From assembly GCA_021826565.1 (NCBI GenBank), contig JAKAZJ010000165.1, positions 1-5,553 of the forward strand: a DNA stretch of 5,553 nt, read 5' to 3'. A program made the position numbers and the translations under genes. This document shows positions 1 to 5,553 of the stretch, one piece after another. The stretch's first letter is position 1. Every line of letters begins with the position of its first letter. The notes beneath the pieces were generated by a model, which saw only the letters and a list, made by a program, of their open reading frames with translations, was not told where the DNA came from and ran no database searches. Source of the DNA: Pseudomonadota bacterium. Its GTDB lineage: Bacteria > Pseudomonadota > Alphaproteobacteria > Acetobacterales > Acetobacteraceae.

Positions 1-222
1 ACCGCGCTCGTCGCCGGCCGTACCGGGGAAGCGCAACAGGCGCTGGAAATGGCGGAGACACGGGCGCTCGACCGCTCGGTCGCGCAAGGACAAGTCAACA
101 CGCCGAGCCACAGCCGCCTCGTTGCCCGGATCAACACGGCGCTGCATACGCTCGGGGCCGGTAACCGCACGCGGGCTCTGCACGAGATCGACGCGGCCAT
201 CGCCACCAAATCGGCGGGTTAG
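1..222 (+). CDS. 3' end of a small conserved-type hypothetical protein (5' end outside window)
   Basis: An open frame enters from the left edge and ends at TAG (220-222), giving 73 visible residues that finish in ...AIATKSAG. The visible part is alanine-rich and helical in character, with two similar segments: an ALEMAETRALDRS stretch near residues 14-26 and a TRALHEIDAAIA stretch near 58-69. From memory, this pattern resembles small secreted or periplasmic hypothetical proteins common in Acetobacteraceae, with an 'AETR.LDRS' block and a C-terminal 'A...IDAA' block, but that is recollection and not a search result. The start and any signal peptide lie outside the window, so location and function cannot be stated. 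GC-rich codon use, an uninterrupted frame and a hairpin 47 bp after the stop support a real gene. Function is unknown. Confidence 0.6.
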   Translation, partial: TALVAGRTGEAQQALEMAETRALDRSVAQGQVNTPSHSRLVARINTALHTLGAGNRTRALHEIDAAIATKSAG

Positions 223-268
223 GCCCCGGCACTATCGGCGGCGCGGTGGCGGTGGCGGCGGAATTTGC

Positions 269-306
269 GGACCAGGGGCGGTCTCTTGCGGCGCCCGCCC
301 TGGTCC
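269..306 (+). terminator. Hairpin downstream of the first gene, possible terminator
   Basis: The arm GGACCAGGGGCGG (269-281) pairs with CCGCCCTGGTCC (295-306), giving 12 pairs with one bulged G around a 13-base loop. It lies 47 bp after the stop of the small left-hand gene and 50 bp before the start of the dehydrogenase. No T-run follows it, so it is not a classical intrinsic terminator. GC-rich bacteria often have such hairpins without U tracts. It could instead be a transcript 3' end stabiliser or part of the dehydrogenase control region. Confidence 0.4.
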
Positions 307-355
307 CCGGGCGGATCGGTGCTAGCCTGCGGCGAAACGCGCACAGGATCGCCCC

Positions 356-1315
356 ATGCAAGACCGCCCGCATGTTCTGCTCTGGACCGACGCCGCCGGC
401 CCCTATGTCGCCGCGGCGGAAGCCGCGGGGCTAACCGACAAGATCCGGCTTGAAACCCTGCCCCGCGCGCAGCCGCTGTCGGCGGAACACTGCGCGCGGA
501 CGGAAGCGCTGCTGGCCTGGGGCGTGCCGCCCGGCCTGTTGCCGCGGATGTCGCAGCTGCGCTGGGCGCAGGCGCTGACCGCGGGCGTGGAAGGGTGGCT
601 TGCATTGCCCGACCTGCCGCCTGGCCTCACGCTGACCTGCGCCCGTGGCACGCATCACGAATCGATGCCGGAAAATATCCTGGGCGCGCTGTTCTACCTG
701 ACCAAACCATACGCCGCGGTCGCCGAGGACCAGAAGCGCAGCCATTGGGCGCGGCGCATCGCCACGCCGCTGCATGGTCAGACGCTGGGCATCCTGGGCC
801 TCGGCACGGTCGGTCAGGCGGTGGCGAAGCTCGCGACCGCGTTGGGGATGCGGGTGATCGGCACATCGCGGCGGGCCACGCCGCTCCCGGGGATCGCCGA
901 GGTGCTGCCGGCCGAGCGTACGGATGACGTGCTGGCCGCGGCGGATTTCGTCTTGTTGCTGCTGCCGGCCACGCCGGCGACCGAGAGTTTCATCGATGCC
1001 GCCCGGCTGGCGGCGATGAAGCCCACCGCCTGGCTGCTAAATTTCGGCCGCGGGGCGCTGATCCGCGATGCCGATCTGGTCGCGGCCGTCACCGAAAAGC
1101 GCATCGCCGGTGCGGTCCTCGACGTATTCCGGCAGGAACCGCTGCCGGTCGCGCATCCGTTCTGGACCACGCCGGGGATCATGGTGCTGCCGCATATCGG
1201 CGGGCCGCATCCGCGGCGCGATGCCATCGTGGCGCAGCTGTTCGCGGATAATCTGGGGCGGTTCGTCGCCGGGAAGCCGTTGCGAGAGGTGGTGGATCGG
1301 GCCGCGGGGTACTGA
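356..1315 (+). CDS. D-2-hydroxyacid dehydrogenase, GhrA-like (glyoxylate/hydroxypyruvate reductase type)
   Basis: This 319-residue cytosolic oxidoreductase belongs to the D-isomer-specific 2-hydroxyacid dehydrogenase family, which reduces 2-keto acids to D-2-hydroxy acids with NAD(P)H. The nucleotide-binding Rossmann domain is clear: GLGTVG at residues 148-153 after a GQTLGIL strand, followed by helix and strand to about residue 170. The three catalytic residues expected for the family are present: Arg232 in FGRGALI, Glu261 in DVFRQEPLP and His280 in LPHIGG. The N-terminal ~100 residues and the C-terminal tail form the split substrate domain. Length fits the family (about 310-330). The ATG at 356 has a short AGGA (345-348) 7 bp upstream. 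The LLLLPATPAT segment, the short PHIGGP motif and overall size suggest the GhrA-type branch, so glyoxylate or hydroxypyruvate are plausible substrates, but substrate and cofactor cannot be fixed from sequence. It is convergent with the kinase operon and seems to be monocistronic. Confidence 0.93.
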   Translation: MQDRPHVLLWTDAAGPYVAAAEAAGLTDKIRLETLPRAQPLSAEHCARTEALLAWGVPPGLLPRMSQLRWAQALTAGVEGWLALPDLPPGLTLTCARGTHHESMPENILGALFYLTKPYAAVAEDQKRSHWARRIATPLHGQTLGILGLGTVGQAVAKLATALGMRVIGTSRRATPLPGIAEVLPAERTDDVLAAADFVLLLLPATPATESFIDAARLAAMKPTAWLLNFGRGALIRDADLVAAVTEKRIAGAVLDVFRQEPLPVAHPFWTTPGIMVLPHIGGPHPRRDAIVAQLFADNLGRFVAGKPLREVVDRAAGY

Positions 1316-1370
1316 TACCGGCCGCCTTTGATGTTGACCCGTGAAAGACCGGTCAACGGCAACTGGTATC
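1314..1370 (+). terminator. Nested inverted repeats after the dehydrogenase, possible terminator
   Basis: An inner stem GTTGACC (1333-1339) / GGTCAAC (1351-1357) sits inside an outer pair GATACC (1314-1319) / GGTATC (1365-1370), with GCC (1321-1323) / GGC (1358-1360) able to pair between them. The outer arm overlaps the TGA stop of the dehydrogenase. No strong T-run follows. Position directly after the stop suggests transcript termination or 3' end protection, but the nested layout could also mark a small dispersed intergenic repeat. Confidence 0.4.
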
Positions 1371-1414
1371 GAGTCATATTTCGTCCGCCGCCGCCGGCCA
1401 ACCCGGTGCGCACG

Positions 1415-1440
1415 ACCAACCGGTGCAAGAGCCGGTTGGT
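1415..1440. terminator. Perfect 9-bp inverted repeat between convergent genes, possible bidirectional terminator
   Basis: The arms ACCAACCGG (1415-1423) and CCGGTTGGT (1432-1440) are exact reverse complements around an 8-base loop. The hairpin begins 10 bp beyond the stop of the histidine kinase (TGA read on the minus strand, 1453-1451) and is the last structure before the convergent dehydrogenase's own hairpin. A GGTATAAG tail follows on the + strand and a G/C-mixed sequence on the - strand, so there is no canonical U tract on either side. A related sequence, CCAACCCGGTGC (1398-1409), just upstream resembles CCAACCGGTGC (1416-1426), hinting at a partial duplication of the left arm. Confidence 0.45.
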
Positions 1441-1450
1441 ATAAGGCGCA

Positions 1451-2785
1451 TCATATCGGCAGGCGGATACGCGCGCGCAGCCCGCCCAGCTTGCTGTCTT
1501 CCAGCACGATGTCCCCGCCATGGGCGCGCACGATATCGCGCGCGATGGTCAGGCCCAGGCCGGTACCGCCATCGTTGCCGGATTCGAACGGCCGGAACAC
1601 GCTTTCACGCTTGTCGGGAGGAATCCCCGGGCCGTCGTCATCCACCGTCACCTGCACGCCGCGCGCGCCCAGCGGGGCTGCGGCCAACACCACGTGCCCG
1701 CCATGACGGGCGGCGTTCTCGACCAGGTTGGTGAGCGCCCTGCGCATCGCATCCGCGCGCAGGCGTAACGGCAACGAGTCCGGCACCTCAAGATCGATCC
1801 GCGTCCCGGCATGGCGGGAATGCGCGGCCACGCCGGCCAGCATCGCCGACAGATCGGTCGGTTCGGCCTGTTCCGCGCCCTCGCCGCGGGCGAACGCCAG
1901 ATAGGCTTCGATCATCCGCTCCATCTCGGCGATATCGGCATTCAGCCCGGCGATGTCGGTGGCCTGTTCGGGCGCGGCCGACAGCATTGCCAGCGCCAGG
2001 CGCATCCGCGTCAGCGGCGTGCGCAAATCATGCGAGACGCCGGCCAGCATTTCGGTGCGCTGGGTCAGGAAGCGGCGGATGCGCTCGGCCATGCGGTTGA
2101 ACGCGGTGGAGGCACGGCGGACTTCCACCGCCCCCTCGGGATGGATCGAGCCGGGATCGCGGCCCATGCCGAACGCTTCGACCGCGTCGGCGAGACGGCG
2201 GATTCCGCGCACCTGGTTGCGCATGAACAATGCCGCGATCGCGAATACCAGCGCCGAGGTCCCCACCATCCAGGCCACGAACAGCCAGATGGTCCCCAGG
2301 TCCACGCGCTTGCGCGGGGCCAGGATGTCGATCACCCCGTCCGCCGCCTGCACCCGGATCAGGACCGAGCCGTGCTGGTAGGTCCAGTCCATGTCGAAGC
2401 GACGGCGCAGATTATCCCGTAGCGCCGCGTCCAGCAGATCGTCCATCGGTCCGACCACGTTCACCCGCGACCCGGTGTGGCTTAGCCGCGCGCCCGGTTC
2501 CAGCTTCATCTGGAAGCCGAAATCACCCTCCGCCAACGGGATGATCCAGGACCGGTTCGCAGCACCCGGGTAGCGATGCATCAGCGCCAGGGAGAAGTCG
2601 ATCTCGCCGACCAGGCTGTCCGACAGCCGTCGGTAGACCAGGTTCAGATGGCTGCCGTAATAGATTTGCAGCGCCACCGCCTGCAGCAGGATCAGCGGCA
2701 CCAGGATCATCAGCAACGAGCGGCCCAGCAGCGAGCGCGGTAGCGCCTTCTTGGTCACGCGCTGGAGCGGCAGACGGACTCGCAT
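1451..2785 (-). CDS. Membrane-bound sensor histidine kinase, EnvZ/OmpR-pair type
   Basis: This 444-residue inner-membrane kinase is likely the partner of the response regulator encoded just upstream. The N-terminus is basic, followed by a first membrane helix at about residues 21-42. A periplasmic sensor region of about 115 residues follows, then a second membrane helix at about 163-187. A HAMP linker (about 189-240) leads to the dimerisation and phosphoacceptor helix, with His252 in the H-box GVSHDLRTPLTR. The ATP-binding domain shows the N-box LTNLVENAARHGG (Asn357), the G1 box DDGPGIP (384-389), the F-box region near 397-400 and the G2 box GGTGLGL (406-412). All catalytic boxes are intact, so it should autophosphorylate. 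The periplasmic domain has no motif I recognise, so the signal is unknown. Its ATG (2785-2783) overlaps the stop of the response regulator by one base (TGATG), which implies translational coupling. It is the last gene of the operon. Confidence 0.95.
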   Translation of the reverse strand: MRVRLPLQRVTKKALPRSLLGRSLLMILVPLILLQAVALQIYYGSHLNLVYRRLSDSLVGEIDFSLALMHRYPGAANRSWIIPLAEGDFGFQMKLEPGARLSHTGSRVNVVGPMDDLLDAALRDNLRRRFDMDWTYQHGSVLIRVQAADGVIDILAPRKRVDLGTIWLFVAWMVGTSALVFAIAALFMRNQVRGIRRLADAVEAFGMGRDPGSIHPEGAVEVRRASTAFNRMAERIRRFLTQRTEMLAGVSHDLRTPLTRMRLALAMLSAAPEQATDIAGLNADIAEMERMIEAYLAFARGEGAEQAEPTDLSAMLAGVAAHSRHAGTRIDLEVPDSLPLRLRADAMRRALTNLVENAARHGGHVVLAAAPLGARGVQVTVDDDGPGIPPDKRESVFRPFESGNDGGTGLGLTIARDIVRAHGGDIVLEDSKLGGLRARIRLPI

Positions 2786-3495
2786 CAGGCCCCCGGCTTC
2801 AGCACGTAGCCGCGCCCGCGCACGGTGTGCAGGAAGCGCGGCTCGCGCGGGTCGGGTTCGATCTTGCGGCGCAGGCGCGTGACCTGCACGTCGATCGCGC
2901 GCTCCCCGGCCTCGTCCATCTCCAGCGCCGCCGCGATCGCCTCGCGCGACAGCACTTCGTGGGGCTGGCGCGCCAGCGCGGCCAGCAGCGCCGCCTCCCC
3001 GCCGGTCAGGCGCACCGGACCGTCCGGGCCGCGCAGTTCGCCGCGCGCCGGGTCCAGCAGCAACGCGCCGAGGCGGACCGGAGCGGCGGCGGTTTCGGGG
3101 GTAGCGGCGCGGCGACGCAGCAGGGCGCGGATGCGCAGCACCAGTTCGCGCGGCTCGAACGGCTTCGGCAGGTAGTCGTCGGCGCCGGCCTCGAAGCCGG
3201 CGATGCGGTCTTCGGGCGCGCCGCGCGCGGTCAGCAGCAACACCGGGGCGGCAAAGTCCCGCTCGGCCCGCAGCGCGGTCAGCAGTTCCAGCCCGGTTTC
3301 GCCCGGCATCATCACGTCCAGCACGATCGCGTCGAACGCGACGGAACGCAGGACCGCGCGCGCCTCGGCGGCCGCGGCGGCGATCGAGACCCGGAAGCCC
3401 TGCTCAGCCAAATAGCGCGACAACAAACCGCGCAGGCGGGCGTCGTCATCGACCACCAGGACATGAACCTCCGGCGGGGGCACGTCCTCGGTCAT
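2785..3495 (-). CDS. OmpR/PhoB-family response regulator, PetR-like
   Basis: This 236-residue cytoplasmic two-component transcription factor has an N-terminal receiver domain (about 10-125) and a C-terminal winged-helix DNA-binding domain (about 138-233). The receiver keeps the acidic pocket Asp17/Asp18 in VVDDDARL, the phosphoacceptor Asp60 in IVLDVMMPG, the switch Thr89 in LLLTARG and Lys111 in YLPKPFEP. The effector domain carries the usual LTGGEAALLAAL, an RAIDVQVTRLRRKIEPDP recognition-helix region and the C-terminal TVRGRGYVL hairpin. It should be phosphorylated by the overlapping downstream histidine kinase. The gene starts 2 bp after the stop of the MarR gene, and no strong Shine-Dalgarno precedes the ATG, so reinitiation from the MarR frame is likely. 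An OmpR-type regulator directly after a MarR protein of this kind recalls petR of Rhodobacter capsulatus, which is needed for cytochrome bc1 expression there. No bc1 genes are present in this window, so the symbol is withheld. Confidence 0.94.
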   Translation of the reverse strand: MTEDVPPPEVHVLVVDDDARLRGLLSRYLAEQGFRVSIAAAAAEARAVLRSVAFDAIVLDVMMPGETGLELLTALRAERDFAAPVLLLTARGAPEDRIAGFEAGADDYLPKPFEPRELVLRIRALLRRRAATPETAAAPVRLGALLLDPARGELRGPDGPVRLTGGEAALLAALARQPHEVLSREAIAAALEMDEAGERAIDVQVTRLRRKIEPDPREPRFLHTVRGRGYVLKPGA

Positions 3496-3497
3496 GA

Positions 3498-4019
3498 TCA
3501 GCCGGGGCGCGGCGGCGGGTGGCGATCCAGATAGCCCCGCGCCGTCTCGTCCATGATTTCGCGCATCACGCGGCGGAATCCGTCCACCGCGCCGCCGCCG
3601 GCCTGACGATAGGCACCCGCGAGGCGGTCGCGCTGACGCTCGAACAAGCGGCGTTCCAGCGCCATGCCGGGGGGCGTCAGCGCGAGCAGGCGCTGGCGCC
3701 GGTCGGTGCGGCCCTGGGTCTGCGAGACATAGCCGCGCGCCACCAGTTCCGACAGCACCCGCGCCAGGCTTTGCTTGGTGATACGCAACAGCGCCAGCAG
3801 GTCGGAGACGGTGATGCCCGGGTTGCGACCGATGAAATGCAGCGCGCGATGATGCGCGCGGCCAAGGTCTAGCTCGTCCAGGATCACGTCAGCGGCGTTG
3901 GTGAAATCGCGATAGGCGAAGAACATCAGGTCCTGGGCCAGGCGGATCTCTTCCTCGCGCAGGAACAACAGCCCGGCGCCGGCCTGGGTGGGGTCGGCGG
4001 GGCGCGGGGACGCGGTCAT
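3498..4019 (-). CDS. MarR-family transcriptional regulator, PetP-like
   Basis: This 173-residue cytoplasmic winged-helix regulator probably acts as a dimer. After a proline-rich ~15-residue leader comes LLFLREEEIRLAQDLMFFAYRDFT (17-40), the dimerisation helix. GRAHHRALHFIGRNPGITV (53-71) follows, then LLALLRITKQSLARVLSELVARGYV (74-98), covering the helix-turn-helix and recognition helix, and the basic wing QGRTDRRQRLLALTPPG (102-118). The long C-terminal helix follows. The 'LREEE...AYRDFT...GRAHHRALHF' pattern matches, from memory, the alphaproteobacterial PetP-type subgroup. The frame stays open far upstream on this strand, but the ATG at 4019-4017 is preferred: it gives normal family length and leaves the divergent promoter region free. 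No clear Shine-Dalgarno is visible, so the exact start is less certain. It heads the operon with the response regulator and kinase. Control of the divergent monooxygenase is possible, but there is no direct evidence for it. Confidence 0.9.
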   Translation of the reverse strand: MTASPRPADPTQAGAGLLFLREEEIRLAQDLMFFAYRDFTNAADVILDELDLGRAHHRALHFIGRNPGITVSDLLALLRITKQSLARVLSELVARGYVSQTQGRTDRRQRLLALTPPGMALERRLFERQRDRLAGAYRQAGGGAVDGFRRVMREIMDETARGYLDRHPPPRPG

Positions 4020-4128
4020 CGCGTCGTCGCCGTGGCGGGGCGGCGGCGTTGGGCCGACCGGTCGCTGACTGCCTGGTGCATCCACGTCTCCCCGCGCGCC
4101 TCGGTTTCGGATAGCAGACCGGGGGCGT

Positions 4129-4228
4129 GGCCGGAACCCGGCCCGGGAGATGGGGCCGGAACCCGGCCCGGGAGATAGGGCCGGAACCCGGCCCGGGGAC
4201 GATGGCCGGAACCCGGCTGGGGAGAGCA
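4129..4228 (+). repeat. Four tandem 25-bp repeats, each with a short inverted repeat
   Basis: Four head-to-tail units with an exact 25-bp period start at 4129, 4154, 4179 and 4204. Each begins with GGCCGGAACCCGGCC, in which GGCCGG and CCGGCC are reverse complements around a 3-base AAC centre. In the fourth copy the final base is T, which still allows a G-U pair in RNA. A spacer of about 10 bases follows (CGGGAGATGG in unit 1). Units 1 and 2 differ at one base, while units 3 and 4 diverge in their right-hand part. The period is not a multiple of three, so the array is not coding. The fourth unit contains the GGGGAG ribosome binding site (4219-4224) of the monooxygenase. The array could bind a dimeric regulator, form 5' UTR hairpins, or be simple slippage expansion. 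Confidence 0.9.
4219..4224 (+). promoter_or_regulatory. Ribosome binding site of the monooxygenase
   Basis: GGGGAG lies 8 bases upstream of the ATG at 4233, a good spacing. It decides the start of the monooxygenase and lies directly after the hairpin arm of the last 25-bp repeat (ending at 4218), so folding of that repeat could affect access to it. Confidence 0.65.
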
Positions 4229-4232
4229 GGCG

Positions 4233-5553
4233 ATGGAGACCACGGATGTCCTGATCGTGGGCGGCGGGCCGGTCGGGCTGACGCTTGCCCTGGACCTGGG
4301 CCAGCGCGGGGTGCGCTGTGTGCTGATCGATCAGCGCGACGCGCCCGGGCGGCTGCCGAAGATGGAACGCTGCAACGCGCGCACGATGGAAATCTATCGC
4401 CGTCTGGGACTGGCCGAGCGGATTCGCGCCGCCGGGCTGGACGCGTCGATTCCCATGGATGTGTTCATTCTGACCCGGCTGACCCGCCCGCCGCTGGTGA
4501 CGCATCGGTATCCGTCGGTGGCGGCGTGGCGGGACCGGATCGCCGCCGCGAGCGACGGATCGGAGCCGTTGGAGCCTTATCAGCTGATCTCGCAATACAC
4601 GCTGGAGCCGCTGCTGAAGGCGCAAGCGGAGCAACTGCCTTCGGTCTCGGTGCGGTTCGGCTGCGCTTATCTGTCGCATGCGCAGGATGATTCCGGCGTG
4701 CAGGCGGTGCTGCGCGACGCGAAGGGGGTGCGGACGATCCGGGCGGCCTGGATGGTGGGGTGCGACGGCGGCGCCAGCCTGGTGCGCGAACGCCTGGGCA
4801 TCCGTCTGGAGGGCGAAACCGCGCTGACCCTGCGCCAGGCGCTGTTTCATTGCGACGATCTGTTCGCGCGCATCCCCGCCGGCCCCGGCCGGCACTACCA
4901 CATCGCCGATGCCGAAGGCGGGTTCATCGTCGTCCAGGACGATACCAGGCATTTCAGCTATCATTGCGTCACCGACGACGCAGCCGCGGTGCCACGCCTG
5001 TGGGAACGCGCGGTCGATCTGCCGATGCGCTACGAGACGAAATATCTGGGTAGCTGGACGCAGCGCCTGATGGTGGCCGAGCGGTTCCGCGACGACCACG
5101 TGCTGCTGGCGGGCGACGCAGCGCATCTGGTGATTCCGACCGGCGGCCTGGGGATGAACACCGGCGTGGGCGATGCGATCGATCTGGGGTGGAAACTGGC
5201 GGGCACGCTGGCCGGTTGGGGCGGGCCGGGGCTGCTGGACAGCTACCAGGCCGAGCGCCGGCCGGTCGCGGCGCGCGCGGTGCGAGCCTCCACCGCGGCC
5301 ACGCGCGGGCGGCGGCGCTGGCGCGCGCTGATCACGCCCGACATGATGGAGGGCGGCGCGCAGGAGCGCGCGATGGCGGCGCTGGCCGAGATAGAGCAGC
5401 GGAAAAGCAACGATCTGCTGGGGATCGAGCTTGGGTATCGCTACGTCGGCTCCCCGATCATCGCCGCCGCGGGCGACGACGCGCCGGATGCGGACCGCTG
5501 GGACTATGTCCCGGATGCGCGGCCGGGCGCACGGCTGCCGCATCTGTGGCGCG
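4233..5553 (+). CDS. Class A FAD-dependent aromatic-type monooxygenase (3' end outside window)
   Basis: The frame is open from ATG 4233 to the window edge, giving 440 residues without a stop. The N-terminal VLIVGGGPVGLTLALDL carries the FAD-binding GxGxxG (Gly10, Gly12, Gly15), with an acidic LID at 31-33 ending the second strand. The second FAD/NAD(P)H motif is VGCDGGASLVRERLGI (175-190; Asp178, Gly179, Ser182, Arg185). The third is LLAGDAAHLVIPTGGLGMNTGVGDAIDLGWKLA (291-323; Gly294, Asp295, Pro302), followed by the family's YQAERRPVA (338-346). WDYVPDARPGARLPHLW (423-439) marks the start of the C-terminal part. Family members of the PheA/TfdB/MhpA sort have about 520-600 residues, so roughly 100 or more are missing. 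Such enzymes use NAD(P)H and O2 to hydroxylate aromatic or polyketide-like substrates in the cytosol. The substrate cannot be told from sequence. It is divergent from the MarR gene and follows the 25-bp repeats. Confidence 0.92.
   Translation, partial: METTDVLIVGGGPVGLTLALDLGQRGVRCVLIDQRDAPGRLPKMERCNARTMEIYRRLGLAERIRAAGLDASIPMDVFILTRLTRPPLVTHRYPSVAAWRDRIAAASDGSEPLEPYQLISQYTLEPLLKAQAEQLPSVSVRFGCAYLSHAQDDSGVQAVLRDAKGVRTIRAAWMVGCDGGASLVRERLGIRLEGETALTLRQALFHCDDLFARIPAGPGRHYHIADAEGGFIVVQDDTRHFSYHCVTDDAAAVPRLWERAVDLPMRYETKYLGSWTQRLMVAERFRDDHVLLAGDAAHLVIPTGGLGMNTGVGDAIDLGWKLAGTLAGWGGPGLLDSYQAERRPVAARAVRASTAATRGRRRWRALITPDMMEGGAQERAMAALAEIEQRKSNDLLGIELGYRYVGSPIIAAAGDDAPDADRWDYVPDARPGARLPHLWR

Larger units (their letters stand above)
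4020..4232. promoter_or_regulatory. Divergent intergenic control region between MarR gene and monooxygenase
   Basis: This 213-bp stretch separates two outward-facing genes and should hold promoters for both. The half next to the MarR gene has no repeat array, but it contains the perfect 10-bp palindrome CGACCGGTCG (4055-4064). The half next to the monooxygenase is filled by four 25-bp tandem repeats. I could not find convincing -35/-10 pairs on either strand. A MarR-type operator would be expected here if the regulator controls itself, but none can be assigned with confidence. Confidence 0.55.

Noticed and set aside
236..262. GGCGGTGGC-type simple repeat as a functional element
   Set aside because: It is a short G-rich low-complexity run in a GC-rich intergenic region and is not distinct from background.
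300..328. Sigma70-type promoter CTGGTC-17-TAGCCT before the dehydrogenase
   Set aside because: Only a minority of consensus positions match in both boxes, which is too weak to annotate as a promoter.
814..1521. A 235-codon - strand open frame across the dehydrogenase and the convergent gap
   Set aside because: It overlaps a well-supported dehydrogenase, and its translation is Ser/Arg/Ala low-complexity. It also runs through the intergenic hairpins.
1811..2422. A 203-codon + strand open frame opposite the histidine kinase
   Set aside because: The composition is typical of an antisense shadow (His, Gln, Arg and Gly rich), and the kinase on the other strand has all catalytic boxes.
2827..3534. 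A 235-codon + strand open frame opposite the response regulator
   Set aside because: The translation is Arg/Gln/Gly/Ala-rich without motifs, while the minus strand encodes an OmpR-type regulator with all key residues.
4055..4064. Palindrome CGACCGGTCG as a MarR operator
   Set aside because: It is only 10 bp, and such palindromes arise by chance in GC-rich DNA. The same core GACCGGTC also occurs at 1347-1354 in the convergent gap, so I kept it only as a note within the intergenic region.
4129..4228. CRISPR array
   Set aside because: The units are directly adjacent with an exact 25-bp period, and there are no unique spacers of 30 bases or so between them. It is a tandem repeat.
3498..5543. 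A 681-codon open frame on the minus strand that extends the MarR gene far upstream, antisense to the monooxygenase
   Set aside because: The upstream part is Arg/Pro/His/Gln-rich low-complexity translation with no domain. It crosses the divergent intergenic repeats and lies opposite a monooxygenase with clear motifs. It is a GC-driven artefact, and only the last 173 codons are real.

Overview
The window comes from a very GC-rich bacterial chromosome. It is most likely an alphaproteobacterium, and Acetobacteraceae or a related Rhodospirillales lineage is my best guess. This rests on base composition, on strong G/C preference at third codon positions, and on a MarR regulator plus OmpR-type response regulator pair that resembles PetP/PetR of Rhodobacter. 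The assignment is by eye and was not tested by a search.

Left part, + strand: the tail of a small unrecognised protein (1-222) is followed by a hairpin (269-306) and then by a complete D-2-hydroxyacid dehydrogenase (356-1315) of the GhrA-like NAD(P)-binding type. A gap of about 135 bp with several inverted repeats separates it from the convergent gene set to its right.

Middle part, - strand: three tightly packed genes read leftward. They are a MarR-family regulator (4019-3498), an OmpR/PhoB-family response regulator (3495-2785) and an EnvZ-like membrane histidine kinase (2785-1451). The first two are 2 bp apart, and the last two overlap by one base in a TGATG arrangement. They are almost certainly one operon: the kinase senses an envelope signal, phosphorylates the regulator at Asp60, and the regulator binds DNA. 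The MarR protein adds a second input or output.

Right part, + strand: a class A FAD-dependent monooxygenase (4233 to beyond 5553, 440 residues visible) is transcribed divergently from the MarR gene. The 213-bp divergent region holds the most distinctive non-coding structure in the window: four head-to-tail copies of a 25-bp unit (4129-4228). Each copy contains a short perfect or near-perfect inverted repeat with a 3-base centre, and the last copy runs into the ribosome binding site of the monooxygenase. It may be an operator array or a 5' UTR hairpin array.

I saw no RNA genes, insertion sequences, CRISPR arrays or broken genes. No new defence or mobile system is evident. The repeat array is the item I would check first.
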